Positions 25,407-34,913 of a DNA stretch of 64,000 nucleotides are shown here, in pieces. This DNA comes from Lentisphaeria bacterium (GTDB lineage Bacteria; Verrucomicrobiota; Lentisphaeria; Victivallales; Victivallaceae). The translations under genes were made by a program, and so were the position numbers. The stretch covers positions 22,833 to 86,832 of the forward strand of contig JAFWBQ010000085.1 of NCBI GenBank assembly GCA_017507125.1. The letters are read 5' to 3'. The notes below the pieces were generated by a model. The model was given only the letters and a program-made list of their open reading frames with translations. It had not been told where the DNA came from and did not search any database. Each line of letters begins with the position of its first letter. Within the stretch, counting starts at the first letter, position 1.

Positions 25407-26150
25407 ATGAAAAAGATCGTTTTTCCCGCCAACTGGAGCTGTGATGAGTGGTATGGATTCACCCGCCATCACTTTGAGTTTGAAAACTGCAAAGCGTGGA
25501 TCGTTGAACCCAAATACCCCGCAGGGGACGGACGCTGGAGCTGGTGTACCGTCTGGCCCGAAGCCTTTGTGAAACGGGTGGGGATCGTGGATCTGCTTGA
25601 ACACGGCTTTTATCACGTCCACATCGACGCTTTTGCCTTCCGGGCAAGTCCCGAAGGAGTGGCGCTCATGGGCAGATTCCACGATTTTCTGGTGAGTCTG
25701 GGACTTTCTGCAAAGGTAAACCTTATCGGCATGAGCTGGGGCGGATTCTTTTCACTCCGCTATGCAGAAACCTTCCCTGAGCGCATTGCCGCCATCTATC
25801 TGGACGCTCCGCTCTGCAATGCCGCAGATCCTGCAAGTCCTGACAGTGACCGTTCTCAAAGCATTTATGAGAACTACAAGATGAGTTTTGAAGAGCTGAG
25901 TGTTTCCAAACTCAACCCCATCAATAATGTTGCACCTCTGGTTGCCGCCCGTATCCCTCTTATGGCGGCTGTGGGCGAAACGGATCAGTCAGTCAACAAC
26001 GAAACCAACTTCAACATCCTTGAGAAAAAGATCATTGAACTCGGCGGCACCATTTCCACCACCCGCCGCAACTACTGGGGACACCATCCCCACGGTTTTG
26101 ATGACACAGAACCCCTTCTGGCGTTCCACTGCGCTGCGCGGGAAGAGTAA
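25407..26150 (+). CDS. alpha/beta hydrolase
   Basis: 247 residues from the ATG at 25407, preceded by GGGGAGAGAGG; a 20-residue upstream extension would overlap the previous gene and is unlikely. The nucleophile elbow G-x-S-x-G is GMSWGG near residue 110. An Asp in the strand MAAVGETDQSVNN near 195 and a His in WGHHPHGF near 228 complete a plausible triad. The opening segment, with several Trp residues, resembles uncharacterised prolyl-oligopeptidase-like or esterase proteins. The substrate is unknown. It is probably cotranscribed with the phosphodiesterase and ends at a bidirectional terminator. Confidence 0.8.
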   Translation: MKKIVFPANWSCDEWYGFTRHHFEFENCKAWIVEPKYPAGDGRWSWCTVWPEAFVKRVGIVDLLEHGFYHVHIDAFAFRASPEGVALMGRFHDFLVSLGLSAKVNLIGMSWGGFFSLRYAETFPERIAAIYLDAPLCNAADPASPDSDRSQSIYENYKMSFEELSVSKLNPINNVAPLVAARIPLMAAVGETDQSVNNETNFNILEKKIIELGGTISTTRRNYWGHHPHGFDDTEPLLAFHCAAREE

Positions 26151-26169
26151 GTTTCACACCATACAAAAA

Positions 26170-26207
26170 GGCTCTGTCTCCGCTCCTTTGCCGGAGCTGA
26201 CAGAGCC
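26170..26207. terminator. bidirectional terminator between convergent genes
   Basis: GGCTCTGTC (26170-26178) pairs with GACAGAGCC (26199-26207), with an inner GCTCC/GGAGC stem. It is flanked by an A-run on the left and a T-run on the right, so it can serve both strands. Confidence 0.8.
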
Positions 26208-26226
26208 TTTCTTATTGGTTATTTTT

Positions 26227-27258
26227 TCAGATGACTGAAAGTTTGCCTTTGATACGTTCAAGTTCAAACGAGGCATCGGTGACAAGTTCATCAATGAGCG
26301 CTTTGACGGGGATCACTTCATCAGCCATGCCCACGGACTGACCCGCCATGACGGAACCGTACTCAACGTCTCCTTCAACAACGGCACGGCGCAAAGCGCC
26401 CATCCAGTATTTTTCCACCTCTTCCTGAGCCTGCTGACGGTGGATGGTTCCGGCTTCCATCTCTTTGAGAAGCCGCAGCTGCAATTTGCCGAATTCCTGC
26501 ATGCCCCTGTTCCGCAGAGCGCGGACCGCCACAACAGGCAGCGCAGAGTCATACTGGGGAGTGGATACAGCATCCCGGGCATTGGCGCGGCGGAAAGCCG
26601 CTTTGAAATTGGCGTGGGCCTTGCACTCCTCAGTCATGACGAAACGCGTTCCCAACTGAACTCCTGCCGCGCCCATCATCAGAAGATGCGCCACCATGCG
26701 CCCGGTGGAAATGCCGCCCGCCACAAAAACAGGAAGCTGATCCCCGACCTTGAAGAGCACCTGCTGCAGGAGCACCATGGCTGAAACGTGTCCGATATGA
26801 CCGCCGGCTTCGCTGCCTTCAAGTACAAGGGCATCGGCTCCGAAACGGATCATGCGCTCCGCAATGGAAAGAGTTGAAGCAAAACACAATACCTTTGCCC
26901 CGGTGGCTTTGGCGGCTTCGACCTCTTTTTCTTTGGGGAAACTCCCGGCAAAGACGATATAATCCACCGGGTTGTCCCTGATCATTTCCAGATGATCCTT
27001 ATAGGCAGGGGCAATTGTGATAAGATTCACAGCAAAAGGATTCGGGGTCAGCTCACGCAAGGTCCGGATCTGCTGCTGCAATACATCTGTAGGGGCGTTG
27101 CCCCCGGCAAGACATCCGAAAGCACCGTTGTTGCATACTGCCGCCACCAGCTGAGGTTCGGAAACCCAGGTCATAGCACCGCAAATAATGGGATATCTGC
27201 TGCCCAGAAATTCACATCCCCGCGCCGCAAGATTGGAAAACATTTTATTTTCAGCCAT
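26227..27258 (-). CDS. FabK / nitronate monooxygenase-type FMN-dependent oxidoreductase
   Basis: 343 residues. The TIM-barrel pattern of the NPD/FabK family is present: PIICGAMTWVSEPQLVAAV near 20, NLITIAP near 78, VLEGSEAGGHIGH near 150 and PVFVAGGIS-GR near 185, with GVQLGTRFVMTEEC near 205 binding the FMN phosphate. FabK is a flavin enoyl-ACP reductase of fatty-acid synthesis; nitronate monooxygenases share the fold. FabK is favoured because enzymes with this spacing of GGHIGH and FVMTEEC commonly act in lipid synthesis and a fabF is present nearby, but the call is not certain. AAGGAG precedes the ATG. It appears monocistronic. Confidence 0.8.
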   Translation of the reverse strand: MAENKMFSNLAARGCEFLGSRYPIICGAMTWVSEPQLVAAVCNNGAFGCLAGGNAPTDVLQQQIRTLRELTPNPFAVNLITIAPAYKDHLEMIRDNPVDYIVFAGSFPKEKEVEAAKATGAKVLCFASTLSIAERMIRFGADALVLEGSEAGGHIGHVSAMVLLQQVLFKVGDQLPVFVAGGISTGRMVAHLLMMGAAGVQLGTRFVMTEECKAHANFKAAFRRANARDAVSTPQYDSALPVVAVRALRNRGMQEFGKLQLRLLKEMEAGTIHRQQAQEEVEKYWMGALRRAVVEGDVEYGSVMAGQSVGMADEVIPVKALIDELVTDASFELERIKGKLSVI

Positions 27259-27274
27259 AAAAAAACTCCTTTGT

Positions 27275-27334
27275 AAAAGTAACTCTTTTTCAGTGTCATT
27301 GTTATAAAATACACCATATAGTTACTTTTTTCAA
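27275..27334 (-). promoter_or_regulatory. promoter with flanking 10-bp inverted repeat upstream of the FabK-like gene
   Basis: Minus-strand promoter: TTGAAA (complement of 27329-27334), a 17-bp spacer ending ATGGTG, then TATTTT (complement of 27306-27311). AAAAGTAACT (27275-27284) and AGTTACTTTT (27320-27329) form a perfect inverted repeat with 35 bp between, one arm in the promoter spacer and the other near the ribosome-binding site. The rest of the 27259-27460 gap is AT-rich with nothing else evident. Confidence 0.5.
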
Positions 27335-27460
27335 AGAAGTTTTCCCACACAACCCTTCAAAAAGAAGCGGTGCTATCACCCTAACAGCTTTAAGAATAAA
27401 ACTTTAACACAATTAAATAATTTTGAAAGATTTTTTCCTCTTCCATGATTTTTACGATTT

Positions 27461-28000
27461 TCACAGAAAAATCAACGCCATGGAAGCGGCTATGATAAGT
27501 GCGGAAAATAAAATGGCGACAATGAGCGGCAGAGAACTTCTGAAATTGCTCTGAGCCTGAACAGGGGAGGTTGAATCGCTCTTTTCAGCGCAATGAAAAA
27601 AATTCTGTCCGGGAGCGTCATAATATTTGCCGCAAGATCTGTAATAACGTATTTCCAACTGTTCCATTCTTGAGGAAAATTCTTTTTCCGCATTGATGAT
27701 GCTCCCCAGATTTTCCAATTCCCCGGCAGCATTGTCCGAGTCAATGAGAAACTCCTTGAGCACGTCACATCTTTTGGAAAGTCTGGCAAGCTCTGATTCC
27801 GCTGCGGCACGGTTCCTTGCCATCAGTTTCCGCAACTCGACACGGCGACGGTCAAATTCGGCATTATGAGCAGTAAAATTACTGTTCCCGGCAGGTGCAC
27901 CTGTCAGCGTTCCTGATTTCTCAAGGGGCTTTTCTGTACTGTTTTCAACCTTCCGTCCCCGCATGAGGACCTCGCCTGATTCCTGATAAGCCATCTTCAT
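27461..28000 (-). CDS. coiled-coil protein with a C-terminal membrane anchor
   Basis: 179 residues. Residues 48-118 are rich in charged and Leu residues in heptad-like order (RRRVELRKLMARNRAAAESE), suggesting a coiled coil. Residues 156-178 (LPLIVAILFSALIIAASMA) form one C-terminal transmembrane helix with only a few residues after it, so this is a tail-anchored protein facing the cytoplasm. I recognise no family. The ATG overlaps the mutL stop by ATGA, so translation is coupled to mutL, though no functional link is evident. An alternative start two codons in is possible. Confidence 0.65.
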   Translation of the reverse strand: MKMAYQESGEVLMRGRKVENSTEKPLEKSGTLTGAPAGNSNFTAHNAEFDRRRVELRKLMARNRAAAESELARLSKRCDVLKEFLIDSDNAAGELENLGSIINAEKEFSSRMEQLEIRYYRSCGKYYDAPGQNFFHCAEKSDSTSPVQAQSNFRSSLPLIVAILFSALIIAASMALIFL

Positions 28001-30009
28001 CTTCTCCCGAAACGTTTTTCGATTTCACGCAAACTTAAAGTGATTATGGTAGGTCTTCCATGGGGACACAAAGTTCCCTGCCGGCAATTCTTCAGCTCTT
28101 TGAGCAGCTCCTCTGCGCCCTGTACGGTCAGGGGATCATGAGCCTTGACTGCGGCATGGCACGCGGCACGGGCCACAGCTTCAAGATCCCCCGGCGTATA
28201 ATTTTCATCCAGCAACCCGTTGAGCATATCAATAACAAGCTCTGTCAATGGGCGGCTGCAGCGGAGCCCCACCGGTAGACCGTTGACCATAACGTTCATC
28301 TTGCCTGCCGGTGAAAAGTCAAATCCGAGTTTCTGAAAAAACTCAAGATTCCGGGTCAGCAAGGTCAGAAGTCCTCTGGGGAGCTCCAATATTTCCGGGA
28401 TCAACAGTCCCTGAGCAGCACCGCTCTCCTGAGTCTGCCAGGAGTCAAGAAGCCTTTCAAACATGATCCTTTCGTGAGCGGCATGCTGATCTATAAGGAG
28501 CAATCCCTCCTTTCCGGCAGCAAGAAGATAGGTATCATCGTAGATCCCCAAAATCCTCTCCGGCCAGAACCCCGCCGGGAGATGCCTCTCTTTTTCCCGG
28601 ATCTCAACAGGCCCCGGATCCGACTCACCATTTTCCGGAACGACCGGAGGAACACCTGGTTGGGAAACGTCAATTGTCCTCTTCTGAGAAGGAAACTCTT
28701 CCACTTCCCTTACCGGCTCGTGCCGCTTGTAAACGCCTCCGTCGGGCTCATGCGCCACTCTTGTTTCCGCAGCAAGAGGTTCATCGGTCAACTGCCGCTC
28801 ACTTCTGTCAAAGAGCAGTTCAAGCTGCTCCTGTTTCTTTTCCACGGAGTAAGAAACATCCGCTGCGTCAAGAAGCAGCCTGATGCCCCCCGGAACCGTT
28901 TTTTTCCCGGTTCCGACATTCTGCGGCGCCCCGGCTCCGGGAGGCTCCGTTCCGGAAAGAGAAGCAGGAACCGGCGTGTCGGGGAGCGGCTCAGAAACCG
29001 GTTCACGTCCGGGGATGCCCGCGCCCCAGTTACGCAGAGCGTTCCCCACTGCTGCGGCAACGGCACGGATAATAAAAAATTCTGAACGGAAACGGATCTC
29101 ACGCTTTGCCGGATGCACATTCACGTCAATTTCCTGAACGGGCAAAGTCAGAAAGAGTACAGCCGGAACATAACGTCCCGGTTCTGACAATGTGGCATAT
29201 CCATCTTTCAATGCCCGTGAAACAGTCAGTGATTCCACAGGTCTGCGGTTGACAAAAAAGCGTTGATCCCGGCGGGAGGAACGTGTGACTCCCGGAGATC
29301 CGATGAAACCGGTTATCTGCAAATTCCCCTCTTTATGTTCCACAGGGATCATACCGGAGCAGTTCTGACGTCCGAAAAGTTCCCGCATCCTTTCTTCCAG
29401 AGTGGCACGGGGCAGCCGGAATGCCATTCTGCCATCCAGTTTCAATTCAAAGCTCACTCCCGGATTGGCAAGAGCAAGCAAAGTCACAGCCTCTTCGATA
29501 TGGTGCTCTTCAGTGGCAGGAGACTTCATAAATTTTTTTCTTGCAGGAGTATTGAAAAAAAGATTTTCCACCTTGATACAGGTGCCCGCAGGGGCACCAC
29601 AGGGAACCACATGCAGGATCTTACCTCCTTCAGCGGTGAGTTCCACCCCTTCTTTGGACTCCTTTTCACGGGTCCGCATGGTAAATCGCGAAATCTGCGC
29701 CATGGAGGGCAATGCCTCCCCGCGGAACCCCATGGTCATGACACTTGAAATATCCTCTGCACGGATCAGTTTGCTGGTTCCGTGAAGTTCAAGAGCATTG
29801 CGTGCATCTTCTTCATCCATACCGCATCCGTCATCGGTGACAGAGATGAGGCGGCTGCCGGCGCGTTCCACTTCAATGGCAATGCGTCCGGCACCGGCAT
29901 CAACAGCATTTTCGACCAGCTCTTTGACAACTGATGCAGGGCGTTCGATGACCTCCCCGGCGGCAATCAGATTGGCAAGAGCCTGATCCATTACTTTAAT
30001 ACGGCCCAT
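27997..30009 (-). CDS. mutL: DNA mismatch repair protein MutL with endonuclease motif
   Basis: 670 residues from the ATG at 30009, chosen because AGGAGGAG lies 11 bases upstream and the family begins with IKVMD----NLIAAGEVIERP. The N-terminal GHKL ATPase has ELVENAVDAGA, DDGCGM, TMGFRGEAL and the later NVHPAKREIRF. The C-terminal domain carries the nicking motif DQHA-x2-E-x4-E as DQHAAHERIMFE, plus ACHAAVKA and the CPHGRP zinc-site motif. It therefore looks like an endonuclease-active MutL, as in bacteria without MutH. mutS is not in the window. It sits in an operon after an ABC ATPase and a TPR-like gene. Confidence 0.95.
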   Translation of the reverse strand: MGRIKVMDQALANLIAAGEVIERPASVVKELVENAVDAGAGRIAIEVERAGSRLISVTDDGCGMDEEDARNALELHGTSKLIRAEDISSVMTMGFRGEALPSMAQISRFTMRTREKESKEGVELTAEGGKILHVVPCGAPAGTCIKVENLFFNTPARKKFMKSPATEEHHIEEAVTLLALANPGVSFELKLDGRMAFRLPRATLEERMRELFGRQNCSGMIPVEHKEGNLQITGFIGSPGVTRSSRRDQRFFVNRRPVESLTVSRALKDGYATLSEPGRYVPAVLFLTLPVQEIDVNVHPAKREIRFRSEFFIIRAVAAAVGNALRNWGAGIPGREPVSEPLPDTPVPASLSGTEPPGAGAPQNVGTGKKTVPGGIRLLLDAADVSYSVEKKQEQLELLFDRSERQLTDEPLAAETRVAHEPDGGVYKRHEPVREVEEFPSQKRTIDVSQPGVPPVVPENGESDPGPVEIREKERHLPAGFWPERILGIYDDTYLLAAGKEGLLLIDQHAAHERIMFERLLDSWQTQESGAAQGLLIPEILELPRGLLTLLTRNLEFFQKLGFDFSPAGKMNVMVNGLPVGLRCSRPLTELVIDMLNGLLDENYTPGDLEAVARAACHAAVKAHDPLTVQGAEELLKELKNCRQGTLCPHGRPTIITLSLREIEKRFGRR

Positions 30010-30010
30010 A

Positions 30011-30583
30011 TTATTGTTTCTCCTCCTGGAGTGTGATTGCGTCAGCAGGAACACTGTCGGAACTGTTTTTGTCAAGCTGCAGGGGATAAGGCAGTTTCAC
30101 ATTGAAGAAGGCAGCACTGATCTGAAGGTTTCTGCCGATAAAATTCCTTCTGCCTGATCCCTGCCATGCTTTTTCCAGTTCCATGACAGCTTCGATCCTT
30201 TTTCTCTTCATGAGGCAAACGGCATAGTTGTTGCGGCAGATATGATCACCGGGATCGCGCAGCAGCAGAGAACGCAGCAGATTTTCAGCCTCACTGATTT
30301 TGCCGTTACGGTAAAAGATCAAACTGCCCAGACGGAGGATCATTTTGTTTCCCGGCTCCAGTTTCCGTATTCTCCTGAAAATGATCTCCGCCTCGGCAAA
30401 CTGTTTTTTTTCCACCAGGTCATAAATCCGTACCTTGAGAGAGCGCAAATATTTTCCTGAGAGTTCCTCCTCCCCCCCCTGACGCACAGGAACGGCAGTG
30501 GAAGTAATGACAAGGGATGTCCCGTAAAACACAGCTCCCAGGATCACTGCAAGAAAGATGAGATTGCGCTTTGATTTTTTCAT
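30011..30583 (-). CDS. membrane-anchored TPR-like protein
   Basis: 190 residues. An N-terminal transmembrane segment (LIFLAVILGAVFYGTSLVI, residues 8-26) is followed by helical repeats. Segments such as VEKKQFAEAEIIFRRIRKLE and NGKISEAENLLRSLLLRDPG have the spacing and residue pattern of tetratricopeptide repeats (small residues at positions 8 and 20, Pro at the end). The C-terminal 40 residues are not a repeat. It probably faces the periplasm and mediates protein contacts; no partner can be named. The start overlaps the ABC ATPase stop by ATGA, and mutL follows with only a 1-bp gap. Confidence 0.75.
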   Translation of the reverse strand: MKKSKRNLIFLAVILGAVFYGTSLVITSTAVPVRQGGEEELSGKYLRSLKVRIYDLVEKKQFAEAEIIFRRIRKLEPGNKMILRLGSLIFYRNGKISEAENLLRSLLLRDPGDHICRNNYAVCLMKRKRIEAVMELEKAWQGSGRRNFIGRNLQISAAFFNVKLPYPLQLDKNSSDSVPADAITLQEEKQ

Positions 30584-31581
30584 ATACCATCCTGTTCAGA
30601 AGACAAATTCCAGCAGCTGACAAAGTGCTCCGGAGCGACCTCAACTGCGGGAGGGACCTCTTTTTGACAACGTCCGGCAAGAGCGGTGGAAATTTCCTGA
30701 CACCTGGTGCAGAAACGGCATCCCGGAGGAAAATCAGCCGGAGCCGGAACCTGTCCCGGTATGGTCACAAGTTTTTGATTTTCATTACCCAGCACGGGCA
30801 CTGCCGCCAGCAGCGCTTTTGTATAAGGATGAACAGGATTGGCGATCAGTTCGGGCACGGGGGCAGATTCAACGATGCGACCGGCATACATGACGGCAAC
30901 CCGGTCGGCAAGCTGAGCGACCACGCCGAAATTATGAGTAATGAGTATGACAGAGGTGCCGTTCTTCCGGCGAAGCTCTTCAAGCAGTTCCATGATCTGC
31001 GCCTGGATCGTCACATCGAGAGCGGTGGTGGGTTCATCGGCAATCAGCAGTTCCGGATTTCCGGCAAGAGCCATGGCTATCATGACCCGCTGCTGCATTC
31101 CGCCTGAAAGTTCATGGGGAAAATTTTTCATACGAACTCCGGGATCCGGGATCCCCACGGCTCCGAGGAGACGTTTGACTTCAGCATCTCTGTCTGAAAC
31201 TTCCGGACGGTGAAGTTCAAGAACCTCTGCGATCTGATCCCCGATGCGGAACACCGGATTGAGTGACGAAAGAGGCTCCTGAAAGATATAGGCGATCTCT
31301 CTTCCTCTGATCTTCCGCAATTCACGGTCCGGGAGCGTCAGCAGATCGACTTTTTTTCCGCTCCGGGTCTCAAAGGTGGCGGATTTCCCGGAAATGACAG
31401 CAGCATTGGCGTTCAGCCGGGTCAAAGCCAGACATCCGGCACTCTTGCCGCATCCGGACTCCCCCACCAGCGCCAGGATCTCACCGCGCCCGATCTCAAA
31501 GGAAACTCCGTCTATGACCGGCAGCACAACACCGGAACTGCGGAACCCCACAGACAACGCCTCTACTTCAAGTAAACTCAT
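30580..31581 (-). CDS. oligopeptide/dipeptide ABC transporter ATP-binding protein (DppD/OppD type)
   Basis: 333 residues from the ATG at 31581, which has GGAGG about 11 bases upstream. Walker A is GESGCGKS near residue 39, the Q-loop YIFQEPLSSLNP near 99, signature LSGGMQQR near 158, Walker B LLIADEPTTALD near 178 and the switch His in LITHNFG near 211. The C-terminal extension NPVHPYTKALLAAVP with a four-Cys segment (CRFCTRC) is specific to the peptide and nickel importers and may bind an Fe-S cluster or Zn. The matching permease-type gene is at 34910 on the opposite strand. It is first in the operon with the TPR-like gene and mutL. Confidence 0.92.
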   Translation of the reverse strand: MSLLEVEALSVGFRSSGVVLPVIDGVSFEIGRGEILALVGESGCGKSAGCLALTRLNANAAVISGKSATFETRSGKKVDLLTLPDRELRKIRGREIAYIFQEPLSSLNPVFRIGDQIAEVLELHRPEVSDRDAEVKRLLGAVGIPDPGVRMKNFPHELSGGMQQRVMIAMALAGNPELLIADEPTTALDVTIQAQIMELLEELRRKNGTSVILITHNFGVVAQLADRVAVMYAGRIVESAPVPELIANPVHPYTKALLAAVPVLGNENQKLVTIPGQVPAPADFPPGCRFCTRCQEISTALAGRCQKEVPPAVEVAPEHFVSCWNLSSEQDGI

Positions 31582-31806
31582 ATTTATCAAAATCCTCCGG
31601 AACTCCTTCATCAACCGATAAAGACACATATTGCAGACCCTGACGGAGCGTTCAAAGAGTGAACTTTCCCCGCTGCGGCTGCCGTCTTCTATGAAATATA
31701 GCACCAAAAAGTAAAATATTCCATTGTTTTCAGAAAAATTGAGTGGAAAAATCATGCAAGAGGCTATATATTATGTGGGTATATGTGTCAAAACAAAGGG
31801 AATGGC

Positions 31807-33036
31807 ATGGAAAGCGTATATATCACCGGCAGAGGGATCGTCACTCCGTTGGGTCGTAATCTTGCAGAAAATGAGGCCGGGCTCCGCAGCGGAAAAAGCG
31901 GAATCGTCCGGGTTCCTGAATTTATAAGCCACAATCTGGAAAGTGAAGTAGGCGGTGTGGTGGGTGAAATCTCCGCCGGAGATCTTATTGACCGTAAAAA
32001 GCTCCGTTTCTGTCCTCCTTCCAGCGTTATGTCTGTGATTGCTGCAGCTGAAGCGTTTGCTGAAGCCGGCATCCCGGCTGACAAGATCAAGGATTACCGT
32101 ATTGCCGTCATCGGCGGAACCGCAAGTTCATACGCCAAGGAAGTTTATGATACGGCAAATATCTATGTGGAGTCCAACTTCCGTCTCCGGAACGTTTCCC
32201 CTTTCTCAGTTCCGAGAGCCATGCCTTCAAGTGTGGTCTCAAACCTTTCTCTCATCTTCGGTATGCGCGGTGAATCATACGGCATCTCTGCCGCATGCGC
32301 CACCAGTGCACTGGCAGTAATCATCGGCGCCCGGCTCGTTGCAAGCGGCGTTTATGATATGGTTCTCGCCGGAGGAGCTGAAGCTCTGGACTGGGCCCAG
32401 GCCCTGGGCTTCTGCGCCTGCCGTGCCCTTTCACGCAAATACAATGCTGAACCTGAACGTGCCAGTCGTCCCTTTGATCGTGACAGAGATGGTTTTGTCC
32501 TTGCCGAAGGCGCCGCCTACATGCTTTTGGAATCGGAAAGAAGTCTCAAGGCACGGAACGTCCGTCCCATTACCAGAGTCAGCGGTCTGGGAGCCAACAG
32601 TAACGCAGTTGATATGGTCGTTCCCGACTCTGCCGCCATTTTTGATGTCATGCAGGAAGCCGTCCGCAATGCGGGGCTGACTCCTCAGGAGATCGGCTAT
32701 GTCAACACCCACGGCACAAGTACTCCTGTAGGCGACCCTCTCGAGCTGAATGCTGTCCGCAAACTTTTCGGCGACAGTATTGCCGTCAACAGTACCAAAT
32801 CCCAGACCGGTCACATGGTCAGTGCCACCGGCGCCGCCGAGATCATTTTCACCTCCCTGATGCTGGAAAAGAACTTTATCTCACCCACCATCAATCTGGA
32901 AAATCCCGATGAAGAATTTGCCGGAGCTGATCTGGTGGGCGAGTTGCGTACTGACACCAATATCAAACATGCCATTTCCAACAGTTTCGCTTTCGGCGGC
33001 TCCAACGCTTCAGTAGTGCTGAGCAAAGTGGATTGA
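31807..33036 (+). CDS. fabF: 3-oxoacyl-[acyl-carrier-protein] synthase II
   Basis: 409 residues from the ATG at 31807; an in-frame ATG 24 bases earlier adds a poorly matching leader. The enzyme extends acyl-ACP with malonyl-ACP. Family features are YITGRGIVTPLG at the start, the catalytic Cys in SAACATSAL near 160, the first His in YVNTHGTSTPVGD near 300 and the second in STKSQTGHMVSATG near 335, and the closing NSFAFGGSNASVV. The substitution of Cys-His-His is intact. It is the first gene of a long plus-strand run, divergent from the ABC ATPase, and mnmG follows after 17 bp. Confidence 0.94.
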   Translation: MESVYITGRGIVTPLGRNLAENEAGLRSGKSGIVRVPEFISHNLESEVGGVVGEISAGDLIDRKKLRFCPPSSVMSVIAAAEAFAEAGIPADKIKDYRIAVIGGTASSYAKEVYDTANIYVESNFRLRNVSPFSVPRAMPSSVVSNLSLIFGMRGESYGISAACATSALAVIIGARLVASGVYDMVLAGGAEALDWAQALGFCACRALSRKYNAEPERASRPFDRDRDGFVLAEGAAYMLLESERSLKARNVRPITRVSGLGANSNAVDMVVPDSAAIFDVMQEAVRNAGLTPQEIGYVNTHGTSTPVGDPLELNAVRKLFGDSIAVNSTKSQTGHMVSATGAAEIIFTSLMLEKNFISPTINLENPDEEFAGADLVGELRTDTNIKHAISNSFAFGGSNASVVLSKVD

Positions 33037-33053
33037 ACCGGGGAAAAAGCCCG

Positions 33054-34913
33054 ATGAAAAATTATGATGTGGTGGTGGTCGGCGCCGGACATGCCGGCTG
33101 CGAAGCGGCCCTCAGTGCCGCCCGGATGGGGGCAGAAACACTTCTTGTGACTCTCAATTTGGATCATGTTGCTCAAATGAGCTGCAATCCTGCCATCGGC
33201 GGGATCGCCAAAGGACAGGTGGTCAGAGAAATCGACGCCCTCGGCGGTGCCCAGGGGATCGTCACGGAAAGTGCCGCCATCCAGTTCCGTATGCTCAATC
33301 GCACCAAAGGTCCTGCTGTCTGGTCCCCCCGGGCTCAGTGCGACAAGCAGATTTATCAGAGGGCGATGAAATTTTACCTTGAGCAGACGCCCCATTTGGA
33401 GATGCTTCAGTCAGAAGTGACAGGTTTTCTGGTCAAAGAAGGGAAACTGCAGGGGATCGTCACCGCTTTCGGAGAGGAGATCCTGTGTAAAGCCGTTGTT
33501 CTGACCACCGGAACATTTCTCAGAGGAAAGCTCCACTACGGCATGAAAAACTTCCCCGGAGGAAGAGCCGGAGACTTCCCCGCCAATGCCCTTTCTGAAG
33601 CAATGAGCGGCCAATTGGGGCTGAGACTGGGCAGACTCAAAACGGGAACACCGCCCCGGGTGCTGGGAAAATCCATTGATTTTTCCGCCATGCCGGAGCA
33701 GTTTTCTGAACCGGAGTTTGAGGAGTTCAGTTTTTGGAGCAGAGAGCTTTCGCCTGAAATGCCTCTGGCGGCACGGCGGCACATGAGCTGCCACATGCTC
33801 CACTCAACAGATGAAAGTGCAGAAATAGTCCGGAACAATATCCATCTTTCCCCCATGTACAGCGGTATCATCGAAGGTATCGGGACTCGTTACTGCCCTT
33901 CTTTTGAAGATAAGATCAAACGATTCCCCCAGCATCCGCATCATCTGCTCTTCCTTGAACCGGAAGGGGCACATACTGACGAGTACTACATCAATGGCTT
34001 TTCTTCCAGTCTGCCTGTTGAAGTACAGCTGCAAATGGTACATTCACTGCCGGGATTGGAAAAGGCTGTGGTCTCGCGTTACGCCTATGCCATCGAATAT
34101 GATTTTATCTATCCTGACCAGTTGGAGCGTTCACTGCGGAACAAAAAATACGAAAACCTCTTTTCTGCAGGACAGATCAACGGCACAAGCGGCTACGAAG
34201 AGGCCGCCGGTCAGGGTCTGGTTGCCGGCTTCAACGCCGCACGGTGTGCCGCCGGAAAAGAGCCGGTCTGCTTCGGCAGGGATGCAAGTTACATCGGCGT
34301 TATGATCGACGACCTTGTGACCAAAGAGATCCTTGAACCCTATCGGCTCTTCACCAGCCGCGCAGAATACCGGCTGACACTGCGTCAGGACAACGCTGAT
34401 CTGCGGCTTTGCGACTTTGCATACGAACACGGACTTCTGCCGGAAGAAAAGTTCAAAGAGTTTACACGCTATAAATCCGCTCTGCTGCCTCTCGTTGAAG
34501 AGTGCCGGAAATGCAAATACCATGACAAGACTCTTCTTGTGTGGCTTAAAAGCGTTCCTGAAAATGCCCTTCCGGGAAGAGAGCTGCCTTTCCCCGCAGA
34601 ATTGATGCCGCAGCTGCCTGATGATGAAAAACTCAAGCGCAGAGTTTGGAACCAGCTGCTCATTGAAGCCAAATATGACGGCTATCTCCAGAGAGAGCAG
34701 AGTGCCATCAACAAGCTCAAACGTCAGGAGGATCTCTTTATTCCGGAAGATTTCGACTACAATACCCTGCCCGGATTACGGAACGAAGCGCGCCAGAAAC
34801 TCATAAAGGTCCGTCCCGTCACCGTGGCACAGGCAGAACGGATCGACGGGGTGACGCCTGCCGATGCAGCACTGATCCAGGTTGCCCTGCGGCGGCATGG
34901 GGCAAAAGCATGA
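33054..34913 (+). CDS. mnmG: tRNA uridine-5-carboxymethylaminomethyl modification enzyme MnmG (GidA)
   Basis: 619 residues from the ATG at 33054. With MnmE it modifies the wobble uridine of several tRNAs. The FAD-binding GAGHAGCEAA is at residues 8-17, the family strings MSCNPAIGGIAKG near 44 and FLRGKLHYG near 156 are intact, and the insertion domain has the GYEEAAGQGL motif near 380 and the SRAEYRLTLRQDNADLRL stretch near 435. The C-terminal helical tail ends in RIDGVTPADAALIQVALRRH. Full length. mnmE is not in the window. Its stop overlaps the next start by ATGA. Confidence 0.96.
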   Translation: MKNYDVVVVGAGHAGCEAALSAARMGAETLLVTLNLDHVAQMSCNPAIGGIAKGQVVREIDALGGAQGIVTESAAIQFRMLNRTKGPAVWSPRAQCDKQIYQRAMKFYLEQTPHLEMLQSEVTGFLVKEGKLQGIVTAFGEEILCKAVVLTTGTFLRGKLHYGMKNFPGGRAGDFPANALSEAMSGQLGLRLGRLKTGTPPRVLGKSIDFSAMPEQFSEPEFEEFSFWSRELSPEMPLAARRHMSCHMLHSTDESAEIVRNNIHLSPMYSGIIEGIGTRYCPSFEDKIKRFPQHPHHLLFLEPEGAHTDEYYINGFSSSLPVEVQLQMVHSLPGLEKAVVSRYAYAIEYDFIYPDQLERSLRNKKYENLFSAGQINGTSGYEEAAGQGLVAGFNAARCAAGKEPVCFGRDASYIGVMIDDLVTKEILEPYRLFTSRAEYRLTLRQDNADLRLCDFAYEHGLLPEEKFKEFTRYKSALLPLVEECRKCKYHDKTLLVWLKSVPENALPGRELPFPAELMPQLPDDEKLKRRVWNQLLIEAKYDGYLQREQSAINKLKRQEDLFIPEDFDYNTLPGLRNEARQKLIKVRPVTVAQAERIDGVTPADAALIQVALRRHGAKA

